From an uncultured Butyrivibrio sp. (GTDB lineage Bacteria; Bacillota; Clostridia; Lachnospirales; Lachnospiraceae), in contig CAMVJI010000007.1 in the NCBI GenBank assembly GCA_947167765.1, forward strand, positions 1-41,372: a stretch of 41,372 nucleotides of DNA, read 5' to 3'. Position numbers and translations under genes: made by a program. Below, in pieces: positions 16,640 through 23,618 of the stretch. Numbering within the stretch: position 1 is the stretch's first letter; each line of letters begins with the position of its first letter. Under the pieces are notes generated by a model. It made no database searches. It was not told the DNA's origin and saw only the letters and a program-made list of their open reading frames with translations.

Positions 16640-18709
16640 TTATAAAGTTGTAAAGTCAACAAAATTTGCAGATTTTGTACCAAGGACTTCTTTAAGCACA
16701 GCATGTTGTGGCAGTGACAGATCAGGATCTTCTAAAAGTATCCTGTCAGCATCCATGGCTGATTCCTTGACAAGGTCGCTGTCATGGTAAATATCTCCCA
16801 GCCTGAAGTTCATCTCTCCGCTCTGTCTGACTCCAAAAAGATCTCCAGGACCTCTTTGCTTCAAGTCTTCTTCTGCAATAACGAATCCATCGTTGGATTT
16901 GTTCATGATATCAAGTCTTTTTGCTGCTTCCTCATCATCTGAAGAATTGATAAAGATACAGTAGGACTGATCCTGTCCTCTTCCTACTCTTCCTCTGAGC
17001 TGATGAAGCTGCGAAAGACCAAATCTCTCAGCATTTTCAACCATCATAACTGTCGCATTTGGTACGTTTATGCCAACTTCAATAACAGTTGTTGAAACAA
17101 GAACATCTATTTCACCTCTGCCAAAAGACTCCATGATCTCATCTTTCTTTTCAGGCTTCATCTTGCCGTGTAGAACGCTTACAGAAACGCTACCAGGAAG
17201 TGCTGACCTTAAAACTTCTGAATAGTCCATAACATTTTCAACACCGTCCAGTTCACCCTGCTCTATCATGGGACAAATTACATAAACCTGATGCCCTTTT
17301 GAAACTTGTTCGGCTATGAATTTATAAGCAGTTTCTCTATAGCCAGGTCCCACAACGCAGTTTTTGATAGGAAGTCTGCCAACTGGCTTTTCATCCACGA
17401 TAGATATATGGAGGTCCCCATATAAGATAATTGCCAAGGTTCTTGGTATGGGAGTTGCACTCATAGCAAGGACATGAGTACTTTCTCCTTTTCCAGAAAG
17501 AGCTCCTCTTTGCCTTACACCAAATCTGTGCTGCTCATCGGTTACAACAAGTGCCAGATTCTTGTAGTTTACCTTATCCTGAATAAGGGCGTTGGTACCG
17601 ATGATGCAATTTACTTCTCCCTCACTTATGCGCCTTTGGACTTCTTTTTTAGCCCCTGCTGGCAAGGATCCTGTAAGAAGGGCTAAATTTAGATTCTTTA
17701 TATTATACTTTTTTATAAGTTCATTAAATGTCTCGTAATGCTGGGCTGCAAGCACCTCTGTTGGAGCCATCATAGCACCCTGATAGCCATTTGCTGCAGT
17801 CATTAAAAGAGCAAGAAACGCCAGTATTGTTTTTCCGGAGCCAACATCACCCTGAATAAGCCTGTTCATAACAAAAGGCCCTGAGAGATCTGCTGTAATG
17901 TCATTCCATGCTCTTATCTGAGCTTTCGTCAGATCATATGGAAGCTGCTCCATAAGCCTTTTTGTGTCAGCAACCTCTATCATCCTGGACATATTTTGAA
18001 CTTCATCAGAATTCTGCTTAAGAAAACGAAGTCTTAATACAAAAAGTAAAAACTCATTATATGCAAGTCTTCTTCTGGCATCCTCAAGCCCCAGATCCCC
18101 GGAAGGAAAATGAACGGCCTTAAGAGCTTCAAAATAGCTCATAAGATCTAGTCTTTTTAAAATATCCGAAGGCACAAACTCATCAAGGCATCCAATGTTA
18201 ATAAAGGCCTTTTCAACAGCTTTTTTCACAGTGTTGTTAGTAAGGCCCTTAGTCAGAGGATATCTTGGCCAAAGCCTGCCAATAAGAGAAGCGTATTCAT
18301 CTTCTTTGTACATTTTGGGATGGTCCATGGAAAAGAAATTTCCCTTTTTTCTGACCATTCCTCTAAATACGTAGGTTGTACCAGATTTTAGCGAACTTGC
18401 AAGGTACGGCGCATTAAAGAATACTATCTTTATCCTGCCTGTCTCGTCAGCAGCATCAAATGCTGTGATAGAAAGATTTCTTACACGTCTTTTTGTAATA
18501 GATCCGACAATTGTAAGCCTTGATGACATGACAATATTGGTCTTTAAGTCACAGGCCTTTACCGGAGCATCAAACTTATCATAACCCCTTGGAAAATAGT
18601 GGATCAGATCATCACAGGTAAAAACGCCTACTTTATTAAAGAGCTTACCTGTCTTTTCACCAATTCCCTTTAATGAAATTATGCTTTCTTCAAGTTCTCT
18701 TTTCCCCAA
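16640..18709 (-). CDS. recG: ATP-dependent DNA helicase RecG
   Basis: Superfamily 2 helicase that regresses stalled replication forks and branch-migrates recombination intermediates. The N-terminal wedge/OB domain (SLKGIGEKTGKLFNKVGVFT, then HYFPRGYD) precedes the helicase core with Walker A LIQGDVGSGKTILAFLALLM, the DEQHRFGVRQR box, AMSATPIPRTLA and VSTTVIEVGINVPNATVMM. The C-terminal LKQRGPGDLFGVRQSG is diagnostic. I set the start at TTG 18709, with AAGGGGA 6 bases upstream, giving 689 residues. The ATG 42 bases earlier falls in the loop of the upstream terminator and has no ribosome site. Confidence 0.95.
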   Translation of the reverse strand: MGKRELEESIISLKGIGEKTGKLFNKVGVFTCDDLIHYFPRGYDKFDAPVKACDLKTNIVMSSRLTIVGSITKRRVRNLSITAFDAADETGRIKIVFFNAPYLASSLKSGTTYVFRGMVRKKGNFFSMDHPKMYKEDEYASLIGRLWPRYPLTKGLTNNTVKKAVEKAFINIGCLDEFVPSDILKRLDLMSYFEALKAVHFPSGDLGLEDARRRLAYNEFLLFVLRLRFLKQNSDEVQNMSRMIEVADTKRLMEQLPYDLTKAQIRAWNDITADLSGPFVMNRLIQGDVGSGKTILAFLALLMTAANGYQGAMMAPTEVLAAQHYETFNELIKKYNIKNLNLALLTGSLPAGAKKEVQRRISEGEVNCIIGTNALIQDKVNYKNLALVVTDEQHRFGVRQRGALSGKGESTHVLAMSATPIPRTLAIILYGDLHISIVDEKPVGRLPIKNCVVGPGYRETAYKFIAEQVSKGHQVYVICPMIEQGELDGVENVMDYSEVLRSALPGSVSVSVLHGKMKPEKKDEIMESFGRGEIDVLVSTTVIEVGINVPNATVMMVENAERFGLSQLHQLRGRVGRGQDQSYCIFINSSDDEEAAKRLDIMNKSNDGFVIAEEDLKQRGPGDLFGVRQSGEMNFRLGDIYHDSDLVKESAMDADRILLEDPDLSLPQHAVLKEVLGTKSANFVDFTTL

Positions 18710-18734
18710 AACAGTCCCCTTGAAATACAAAATA

Positions 18735-18764
18735 AACAAAAAGCCGGACATAAAAGCCCGGCTT
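18735..18764 (-). terminator. Intrinsic terminator between fakA and recG
   Basis: On the minus strand AAGCCGG (18764-18758) and CCGGCTT (18747-18741) form a 7-bp GC-rich stem with a 10-nt loop, followed by TTTGTTT. It begins 7 bp after the fakA stop. recG starts only 25 bp further on with no room for a promoter, so recG may depend on read-through. Confidence 0.75.
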
Positions 18765-18771
18765 AATAGTT

Positions 18772-20547
18772 TTATTCAGCAGATACAATATAGTAGTAAA
18801 TAGGCTGACCACCAAACTGAAGCTCCACGTCACAGTCTGGGAATCTGGAAGAAATGCGGTCTCTTAATGAGTTTGCATCCTGTTCACTAACCTCATCACC
18901 GTAATAAACGCTGATAAGCTCTCTATCATCGTTCATCATCTTCTCAAGCATATCAAATGTAACATCTGCAATATCTGAACCAACTCCAAGGATTCCCTTG
19001 TCGCCAATTCCCATATAGTCGCCCTGCTTGATGGTGACATCATCGATAACAGTATCTCTTACTGCATAGGTAACTTCACCGGTTGAAACAGTTCCCAGAG
19101 AATCGTTCATGGAACTGATATTGTCATCAAGTCCAGCATCAGGAATATAGTTGATGATGGCTGTAATACCCTGTGGAACAGTCTTACTTGGAACAACCAC
19201 AATCTTTCTGCCATCTTCAGAATCCTCTGACATGATAGCTGCCTGATTAGCTGCAAGAATGATATTCTTGTTATTTGGAAGAACAATTACGGTATCTGCA
19301 TTGACCTTGGCGACTGCATCAAGGATGTCAGCAGTACTAGGATTCATTGTCTGACCACCTTCGATAACGTAGTCAACACCAAGTCCTCTGAAGATATCAG
19401 CAAGTCCAGAGCCTGCACAAACTGTTACAAATCCAACGTCCTTCCTGGGACCCTGAGATACTTCTTCAGCTACATCAGTAAGCTCGACCTTATCGCCAAG
19501 AGGAATATCATCACCAGCTGAATATGTAGGTGTCATCTCAGCAGCTCCGTTAACTTCTGTCTTTATTTCTGACCAGGAGCCGTCCTTATTTTCATGGAAG
19601 AGCTTCTCTCTGTGCTCCATCCACATGTTATCAATCTTCATATTAGAGAGCTGACCATACATTAAAGCTCTCTGAATAGCAAGTCCAGGATCATTGGAGT
19701 GAACATGTACCTTGCAGATCTCATCATCTGCAACCATTACGATACTGTCACCAATTGACTCAAGGAATCCCTTAAAATCAATCTCCTGCTTGACGTTAAG
19801 TGGCTTGTTTAAAAGAACTATGAACTCTGTACAATAGCCAAACTTAATGTCCTCAGCTGGCTGAGCCTTACCTGACTCTTTGGCAGGCTTAACGTCTTCC
19901 TCAGTGATGGTCATATCTATCTCTTTACCAAGATAACCATCAAGGGCTCCCTTCATTACCTGTACAAGTCCCTGTCCGCCCGAATCTACAACACCAGCCT
20001 GTTTAAGAACAGGAAGCATATCAGGAGTCTTGGAAAGAACCTCATCAGCATAGTCAATTACCTGTCTGCAGAAGGTTTCGATATCATCGCAGCCTTCCAT
20101 TGCAAGCTCATGAGCCTTCTCACTGGCACCCTTAGCTACTGTAAGGATTGTTCCTTCCTTGGGTTTCATAACTGCCTTATAAGCAGTTTCAACACCCTTT
20201 TCAAAAGATTCAGCAAGTACATTTACTGTAAGAACGTCATGCTGTTTAACAACCTTGGTAAAACCTCTAAGAAGCTGAGATAAGATAACACCAGAATTAC
20301 CTCTTGCTCCTCTAAGTGATCCTGATGAAATTGCCTTGCAGATTGCTTCCATATTGGAAGAATCTGAAAGTGACTGAACTTCCTTGGCTGCAGACATGAT
20401 GGTCATTGTCATGTTTGTACCTGTATCTCCATCAGGAACAGGGAATACATTAAGTTCGTTGATCCACTCTTTTTTAGCGTCAAGATTTTTCGCTCCGCTA
20501 AGGAACATCTTAGAGAGCATCTTCGCGTCAATAGCATTATTACTCAA
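18772..20547 (-). CDS. fakA: Fatty acid kinase FakA (DAK2/YloV family)
   Basis: Phosphorylates fatty acids bound to DegV/FakB proteins, feeding exogenous acyl chains into phospholipids. The N-terminal DhaL-like kinase domain shows FPVPDGDTGTNMTMTI, GSLRGARGNSGVILSQLLRG and VVDSGGQGLVQVMKG. The C-terminal half has the FakA domain (TVCAGSGLADIFRGLGVD, IEGGQTMNPSTADILDA, PNNKNIILAANQAA). The length near 590 residues fits. An ATG at 20562 opens the frame, but the bases just after it form GGAGG, ideally placed 8 bases before a TTG at 20547, so I prefer the TTG. The Asp23 gene lies just upstream. Confidence 0.93.
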   Translation of the reverse strand: MSNNAIDAKMLSKMFLSGAKNLDAKKEWINELNVFPVPDGDTGTNMTMTIMSAAKEVQSLSDSSNMEAICKAISSGSLRGARGNSGVILSQLLRGFTKVVKQHDVLTVNVLAESFEKGVETAYKAVMKPKEGTILTVAKGASEKAHELAMEGCDDIETFCRQVIDYADEVLSKTPDMLPVLKQAGVVDSGGQGLVQVMKGALDGYLGKEIDMTITEEDVKPAKESGKAQPAEDIKFGYCTEFIVLLNKPLNVKQEIDFKGFLESIGDSIVMVADDEICKVHVHSNDPGLAIQRALMYGQLSNMKIDNMWMEHREKLFHENKDGSWSEIKTEVNGAAEMTPTYSAGDDIPLGDKVELTDVAEEVSQGPRKDVGFVTVCAGSGLADIFRGLGVDYVIEGGQTMNPSTADILDAVAKVNADTVIVLPNNKNIILAANQAAIMSEDSEDGRKIVVVPSKTVPQGITAIINYIPDAGLDDNISSMNDSLGTVSTGEVTYAVRDTVIDDVTIKQGDYMGIGDKGILGVGSDIADVTFDMLEKMMNDDRELISVYYGDEVSEQDANSLRDRISSRFPDCDVELQFGGQPIYYYIVSAE

Positions 20548-20577
20548 AACAATATCCTCCATAAACCTAAGGTCTAT

Positions 20578-20940
20578 TTAGTCGATGACGCGAACGCCTT
20601 CTACATAAATATTTATCTTTTCTATCTCAAGTCCTGTGAACTCTTCTACCTTATACTTAACTGTATCAATAAGGTTTTCTGATACGGCAGAAATACTAAC
20701 ACCGTAAGAAACAATTACGTGAAAATCAAGCTTTAACTTGTTGTTCTCATCAAGAGTTACATTAATACCTCTTGTCATAGAATCAAGCTTTAAAAGACTA
20801 ACAAGTCCGTCCTTAACATTAACATTGGCCATACCAACGATACCAAAGCACTCCATGGCAACAGCGCCAGCATACTGGGCAATAACTTCATTATCAATGG
20901 AAATATTTCCCATGTGAGTATTTAATACTGAAGCCTTCAT
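20578..20940 (-). CDS. Asp23/Gls24 family envelope stress protein (YloU-like)
   Basis: Small 120-residue Asp23-family protein. The conserved start GNISIDNEVIAQYAGAVAME is followed by CFGIVGMANVNVKDG, LDFHVIVSYGVSISAVSENL and the C-terminal EEFTGLEIEKINIYVEGVRV. Such proteins accumulate near the membrane in Gram-positive bacteria and are linked to cell-envelope homeostasis; the exact function is unsettled. Its place directly before fakA matches the yloU-yloV pair of Bacillus. A strong AAGGAGG precedes the ATG. Confidence 0.93.
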   Translation of the reverse strand: MKASVLNTHMGNISIDNEVIAQYAGAVAMECFGIVGMANVNVKDGLVSLLKLDSMTRGINVTLDENNKLKLDFHVIVSYGVSISAVSENLIDTVKYKVEEFTGLEIEKINIYVEGVRVID

Positions 20941-20981
20941 ATATGTCCTCCTTTATGCAGTGTTTTTGCATACCACATTGA

Positions 20982-20987
20982 ATTATA
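20982..20987 (-). promoter_or_regulatory. Candidate -10 element upstream of the Asp23-fakA unit
   Basis: A perfect TATAAT on the minus strand lies 42 bp before the Asp23 start. The sequence at -35 is T-rich without a good TTGACA match, so the promoter may be weak or assisted by an UP-like or extended element. Confidence 0.4.
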
Positions 20988-21031
20988 ATAGAAGCAATCA
21001 AAAAAATAAACAATTATTTTTAAAATATAAC

Positions 21032-21060
21032 TTGCAATCTAAATTGTTTTTTGCTAATAT
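21032..21060 (+). promoter_or_regulatory. Promoter of rpmB
   Basis: TTGCAA (21032-21037), 17 bp, then TAATAT (21055-21060). The start point would be near 21067, leaving a leader of about 63 nt in which TTGCG and CGCAA (around 21070-21087) could form a small hairpin. Confidence 0.55.
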
Positions 21061-21129
21061 ATCAATGTTGCGGATAATTCTGCGCAAAATTGCTATTAGA
21101 ACAAACATGGCTTATAAGGAGGTGTCAAA

Positions 21130-21315
21130 ATGGCTAAATGTGAAATTTGTGGCAAGGGCGTTCATTTCGGTAACAACGTAAGCCATTCTCATAGAAGATC
21201 TAACAGAGTTTGGAAGTCTAACGTTCAGCATGTTGCAGTTAAGATTAACGGAAACACACAGAGAATGAATGTTTGCTCAAGCTGCCTTAGATCTAACAAA
21301 GTTGAGAGAGCTTAA
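21130..21315 (+). CDS. rpmB: 50S ribosomal protein L28
   Basis: Structural protein of the large ribosomal subunit. The 61-residue sequence is typical: KCEICGKGVHFGNNVSHSH, RRSNRVWKSNVQ and VCSSCLRSNKV. Two CxxC pairs (Cys4/Cys7 and Cys49/Cys52) make it the zinc-binding form; many bacteria also have or switch to a zinc-free form under zinc limitation. AAGGAGG precedes the ATG. It is monocistronic, with its own promoter and a strong terminator, and is divergent from the Asp23-fakA unit. Confidence 0.98.
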   Translation: MAKCEICGKGVHFGNNVSHSHRRSNRVWKSNVQHVAVKINGNTQRMNVCSSCLRSNKVERA

Positions 21316-21336
21316 TCGCTACTTGATCAAAAAATT

Positions 21337-21369
21337 AAAATCACCTGGTTTTTGCCAGGTGATTTTTTT
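21337..21369. terminator. Bidirectional intrinsic terminator between rpmB and the convergent operon
   Basis: TCACCTGG (21341-21348) and CCAGGTGA (21355-21362) form a perfect stem, extended by A/T pairs, with a TTTTTG loop. T-runs follow on the plus strand (21363-21369), and A-runs before the stem serve as the T-run on the minus strand. It ends rpmB and the minus-strand operon whose last gene stops at 21368. Confidence 0.9.
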
Positions 21370-21784
21370 ATACAGAAAATCCAAAAAGTGCAAGCTTTGA
21401 AACTATGAGCTCTCTTACTATTATGCCAAGTCTTTCCTTCTCTTCTTTATCAAGCTTTACAAGCTGCTCTATGGTATAGACCTTTTCTTTAAAGCCCTTT
21501 TCTTTCTTTTCAGGATTCTTGTACAAGGATGTCCGGACTCTTGATTTTAGCTGTTTATATATTCTGTAGTCAAAGCCTTCTCCATTCATGTAATATAAGT
21601 GAGATTCCAAGGTGGTTTCATAATCCACTTCGTCTTTCAGGTATTTTGTGATTATGGTCTTGTATTTAAATGGAACCATTTCATTATTTAAAAGCTCGCT
21701 ATAGCTGTAGCGAGCTCCAAAATAATACCTTTCGATATCCTGCATATAGTATTTAAAGTCATTTTCATTAACTATATTGTTCAT
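21368..21784 (-). CDS. Small hypothetical protein, last gene of the rhomboid-like/sigma-like operon
   Basis: I do not recognise this 138-residue protein. It is soluble, without a signal peptide, and rich in Tyr, Lys and Glu, with mixed charge (for example YYMQDIERYYFGARYSYSEL and LDKEEKERLGIIVRELIVSK). It looks largely helical, and the C-terminus ends hydrophobically in LALFGFSV. The gene begins 6 bp after the sigma-like gene, and a terminator overlaps its stop. Close linkage suggests it works with the two genes upstream. No conserved catalytic motif is visible. The spacing of a weak GGAG to the ATG is long, so translation may depend on coupling. Confidence 0.75.
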   Translation of the reverse strand: MNNIVNENDFKYYMQDIERYYFGARYSYSELLNNEMVPFKYKTIITKYLKDEVDYETTLESHLYYMNGEGFDYRIYKQLKSRVRTSLYKNPEKKEKGFKEKVYTIEQLVKLDKEEKERLGIIVRELIVSKLALFGFSV

Positions 21785-21790
21785 GATTTC

Positions 21791-22549
21791 TTATTTCTTT
21801 TCTCCGCTGTCAATGTCCTCTATCTTGTCACCAGAAAACTTGATGGCATCTCTTATCTTATCCTCTTCCCATCCAGTTTCTTCCATAAGTTCCTCTACAG
21901 TAACTTTTCTCCTAAGGTCATCTGAAAGTTCTTTTGCTTTGTCAGCTACTTCATTTACTAAAGCTAATACTTTCTGCATACCTGCATCCTCAGAAAGGTT
22001 TTCCTGTATTATCTTTTCCATGGCATCAAGCATCATCTTATAAAGAAATGCTTCCACCTCCTTAGGCTCTCCCACTGCTTCAAGCATTGTGACGCCCTTG
22101 GTAAGAGCAACGTTACCTTCTCCTATAAGATCCTCGATAAAAACTCCCTGCTCAGAGTACATCCTGGCTACATCAACAACAAGAGGAAGGTAATTTTCTA
22201 TCAGTCTGCTCTGGGCATCCTTATCTCCTGCTATAGCCGACATCTGGACAGCTTCCAGTTCCCCATCGCTTAATTTGTTTAAAGAAGAAAGGCTTTCAAT
22301 ATAGTCATCAAGGTAGTTCTTTTCTTCCTGGCTTAAGTCTTCATCAAAATCCACGTCTTCGCCAACACCGATCTTATGGCTTTTTAAATAATCGTAAACC
22401 ATGGATAGCTGCTTTTCATCAAGGTCAAGCTCTGAAAAAGCAAGGTCGATCTGTTCTTTTGTTATGGTGTTTTTGTTTTCTCTTGCTGTTCTTGTAACAA
22501 GCTTTAAGATCTCAGCAAATTCTTTTTCTTTATTATCAATATTTCCCAT
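21791..22549 (-). CDS. Sigma-70-like protein lacking region 4 and with degenerate region 2
   Basis: The 252 residues follow a primary sigma factor plan but are incomplete. Residues 8-63 resemble region 1.1 (acidic, helical; NTITKEQIDLAFSELDLDEK). Residues 113-152 match regions 2.1-2.2, which bind the RNA polymerase clamp: AQSRLIENYLPLVVDVARMY, then FIEDLIGEGNVALTKGV. Where -10 recognition and melting residues should be (153-185) the aromatic FSTYATWWIRQ-type motif is replaced by EVEAFLYKMMLDAMEKII. Residues 190-245 resemble region 3 (VTVEELMEETGWEEDKIRDA). There is no region 4. It could contact core polymerase without normal promoter recognition; that is inference. It lies between the rhomboid-like and hypothetical genes. 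Confidence 0.82.
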   Translation of the reverse strand: MGNIDNKEKEFAEILKLVTRTARENKNTITKEQIDLAFSELDLDEKQLSMVYDYLKSHKIGVGEDVDFDEDLSQEEKNYLDDYIESLSSLNKLSDGELEAVQMSAIAGDKDAQSRLIENYLPLVVDVARMYSEQGVFIEDLIGEGNVALTKGVTMLEAVGEPKEVEAFLYKMMLDAMEKIIQENLSEDAGMQKVLALVNEVADKAKELSDDLRRKVTVEELMEETGWEEDKIRDAIKFSGDKIEDIDSGEKK

Positions 22550-22573
22550 TTACGATATATCTCTTTTCTATGA

Positions 22574-23455
22574 TTATTTCACGTGCTGATGAGTAAAAAG
22601 GTGATCCTGGCAGTATTCATAGTTGCCATTACACTTGGAGCAGAACCTGAATTCAAGCTCAGGATTAGTTTCTTCAGTTTTGCCACAGACAGCGCATTTA
22701 TGCCTTGTGACGCCCTGAGGTCTCATCTTGACTCCTTTGTTAAACTCCTGTCTTCTCTTTATCTCTTTGGGCCTTAGATGACTTAACCTTCCCAAAGAAA
22801 GATAGAAAAGGAAAACATTTAAAAACTGGAAGAACACAGCAAAGAATATTGCATAGTTCCTTCCGATAAGTCCATTGTAAATTGCGCTAAATGCAAGCAT
22901 TCCGGCGTAAAGGATACCAAGGTATTTAACCTTTATTGGAATAATGAACATCAAAAGCAGCTGAATATCAGGATAGCAGATTGCAAAGATCAGAAATACC
23001 GCTTCCTGAATGTAGTAAGTGCTAAACACTCCAGAAAGAGTATACATCAGCGCTGCAAGAAGCTGTTCATTGCCGCCAGTTATGAAGTAATAAACTAGAT
23101 ATGTAAGAAATGCAGACAGGATCATGAAAATGATTCCGCCAAACACGAACACATTGTATCTAAAGGTTCCTATAGTCCGCTCCATGGTGGTGCCCATGAA
23201 ATAATACAGATACAAAGTAAAGAATATCCAAATGCTAAGTGCCTGGGGCGGAATAAGGATCCAGGTCACAAGGCGCCAAACCTGACCATGAAGGATAAGA
23301 TATGGATCCAGGGTCAGATAGTTTGTTATATTCACTTTAAATGGCGCAAACTGTAATACGTATCCAAATATGTACAGTCCAATGATGTAAACTGTGATAT
23401 TCCTTATGGCGTACTTTCCAAATTTTCTTTCCATATTATTTAAAAAGTTATTCAT
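22574..23455 (-). CDS. Catalytically dead rhomboid-like membrane protein with C-terminal zinc ribbon
   Basis: Polytopic membrane protein of 293 residues from the chosen start. Rhomboid hallmarks are HGQVWRLVTWILIPP (Trp60-Arg61 loop) and YLYYFMGTTMERTIGTFRY (the G-x-x-x-E-R helix), and YPDIQLLLMFIIPIKVKYLG resembles helix 5. The GxSG serine motif is replaced by YYIQEAVFLIFAI and the helix 6 histidine is missing, so protease activity is unlikely. After the last helix a basic stretch leads to a zinc ribbon with Cys254, Cys257, Cys272, Cys275 and a C-x2-H-x3-H end, probably cytoplasmic. The ATG at 23455 is chosen because the promoter's start point is near 23493; the longer frame from 23488 would leave almost no leader. 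Confidence 0.83.
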   Translation of the reverse strand: MNNFLNNMERKFGKYAIRNITVYIIGLYIFGYVLQFAPFKVNITNYLTLDPYLILHGQVWRLVTWILIPPQALSIWIFFTLYLYYFMGTTMERTIGTFRYNVFVFGGIIFMILSAFLTYLVYYFITGGNEQLLAALMYTLSGVFSTYYIQEAVFLIFAICYPDIQLLLMFIIPIKVKYLGILYAGMLAFSAIYNGLIGRNYAIFFAVFFQFLNVFLFYLSLGRLSHLRPKEIKRRQEFNKGVKMRPQGVTRHKCAVCGKTEETNPELEFRFCSKCNGNYEYCQDHLFTHQHVK

Positions 23456-23499
23456 TAAAGGCCTAACCTTCTTTCTTTTAATGGTCATGTAACTTTAAA

Positions 23500-23528
23500 A
23501 TTTTAACATCTGCTGATTTTATTGTAAA
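23500..23528 (-). promoter_or_regulatory. Promoter of the rhomboid-like/sigma-like operon
   Basis: TTTACA (23528-23523), 17 bp, then TAAAAT (23505-23500) on the minus strand; each box differs from consensus at one base. The start point would be near 23493, 38 nt before the chosen ATG. It is back to back with the activase promoter, the two -35 boxes being 22 bp apart. Confidence 0.7.
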
Positions 23529-23550
23529 CATTTTATGCAATCTAATCCAA

Positions 23551-23579
23551 TTGCTTTTTTTGCCCCCCTGCTATATAAT
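23551..23579 (+). promoter_or_regulatory. Promoter of the giant activase gene
   Basis: TTGCTT (23551-23556), 17 bp, then a perfect TATAAT (23574-23579). The start point is expected near 23586, about 33 nt before the ATG at 23619. A run of six C lies in the spacer. Confidence 0.7.
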
Positions 23580-23618
23580 CATTTAGATTGTCATATATTA
23601 ATAAGAAGAGGTTTTAAT

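Noticed and set aside
18710-18751. ATG at 18751 as the start of recG
   Set aside because: It lies in the loop of the fakA terminator and has no ribosome site; the TTG at 18709 follows AAGGGGA at good spacing.
23535-23618. Longer N-terminus of the giant activase from the ATG at 23535
   Set aside because: This ATG lies upstream of the TATAAT promoter box, so it would not be in the mRNA; the ATG at 23619 has AGAGG and starts at the conserved domain.
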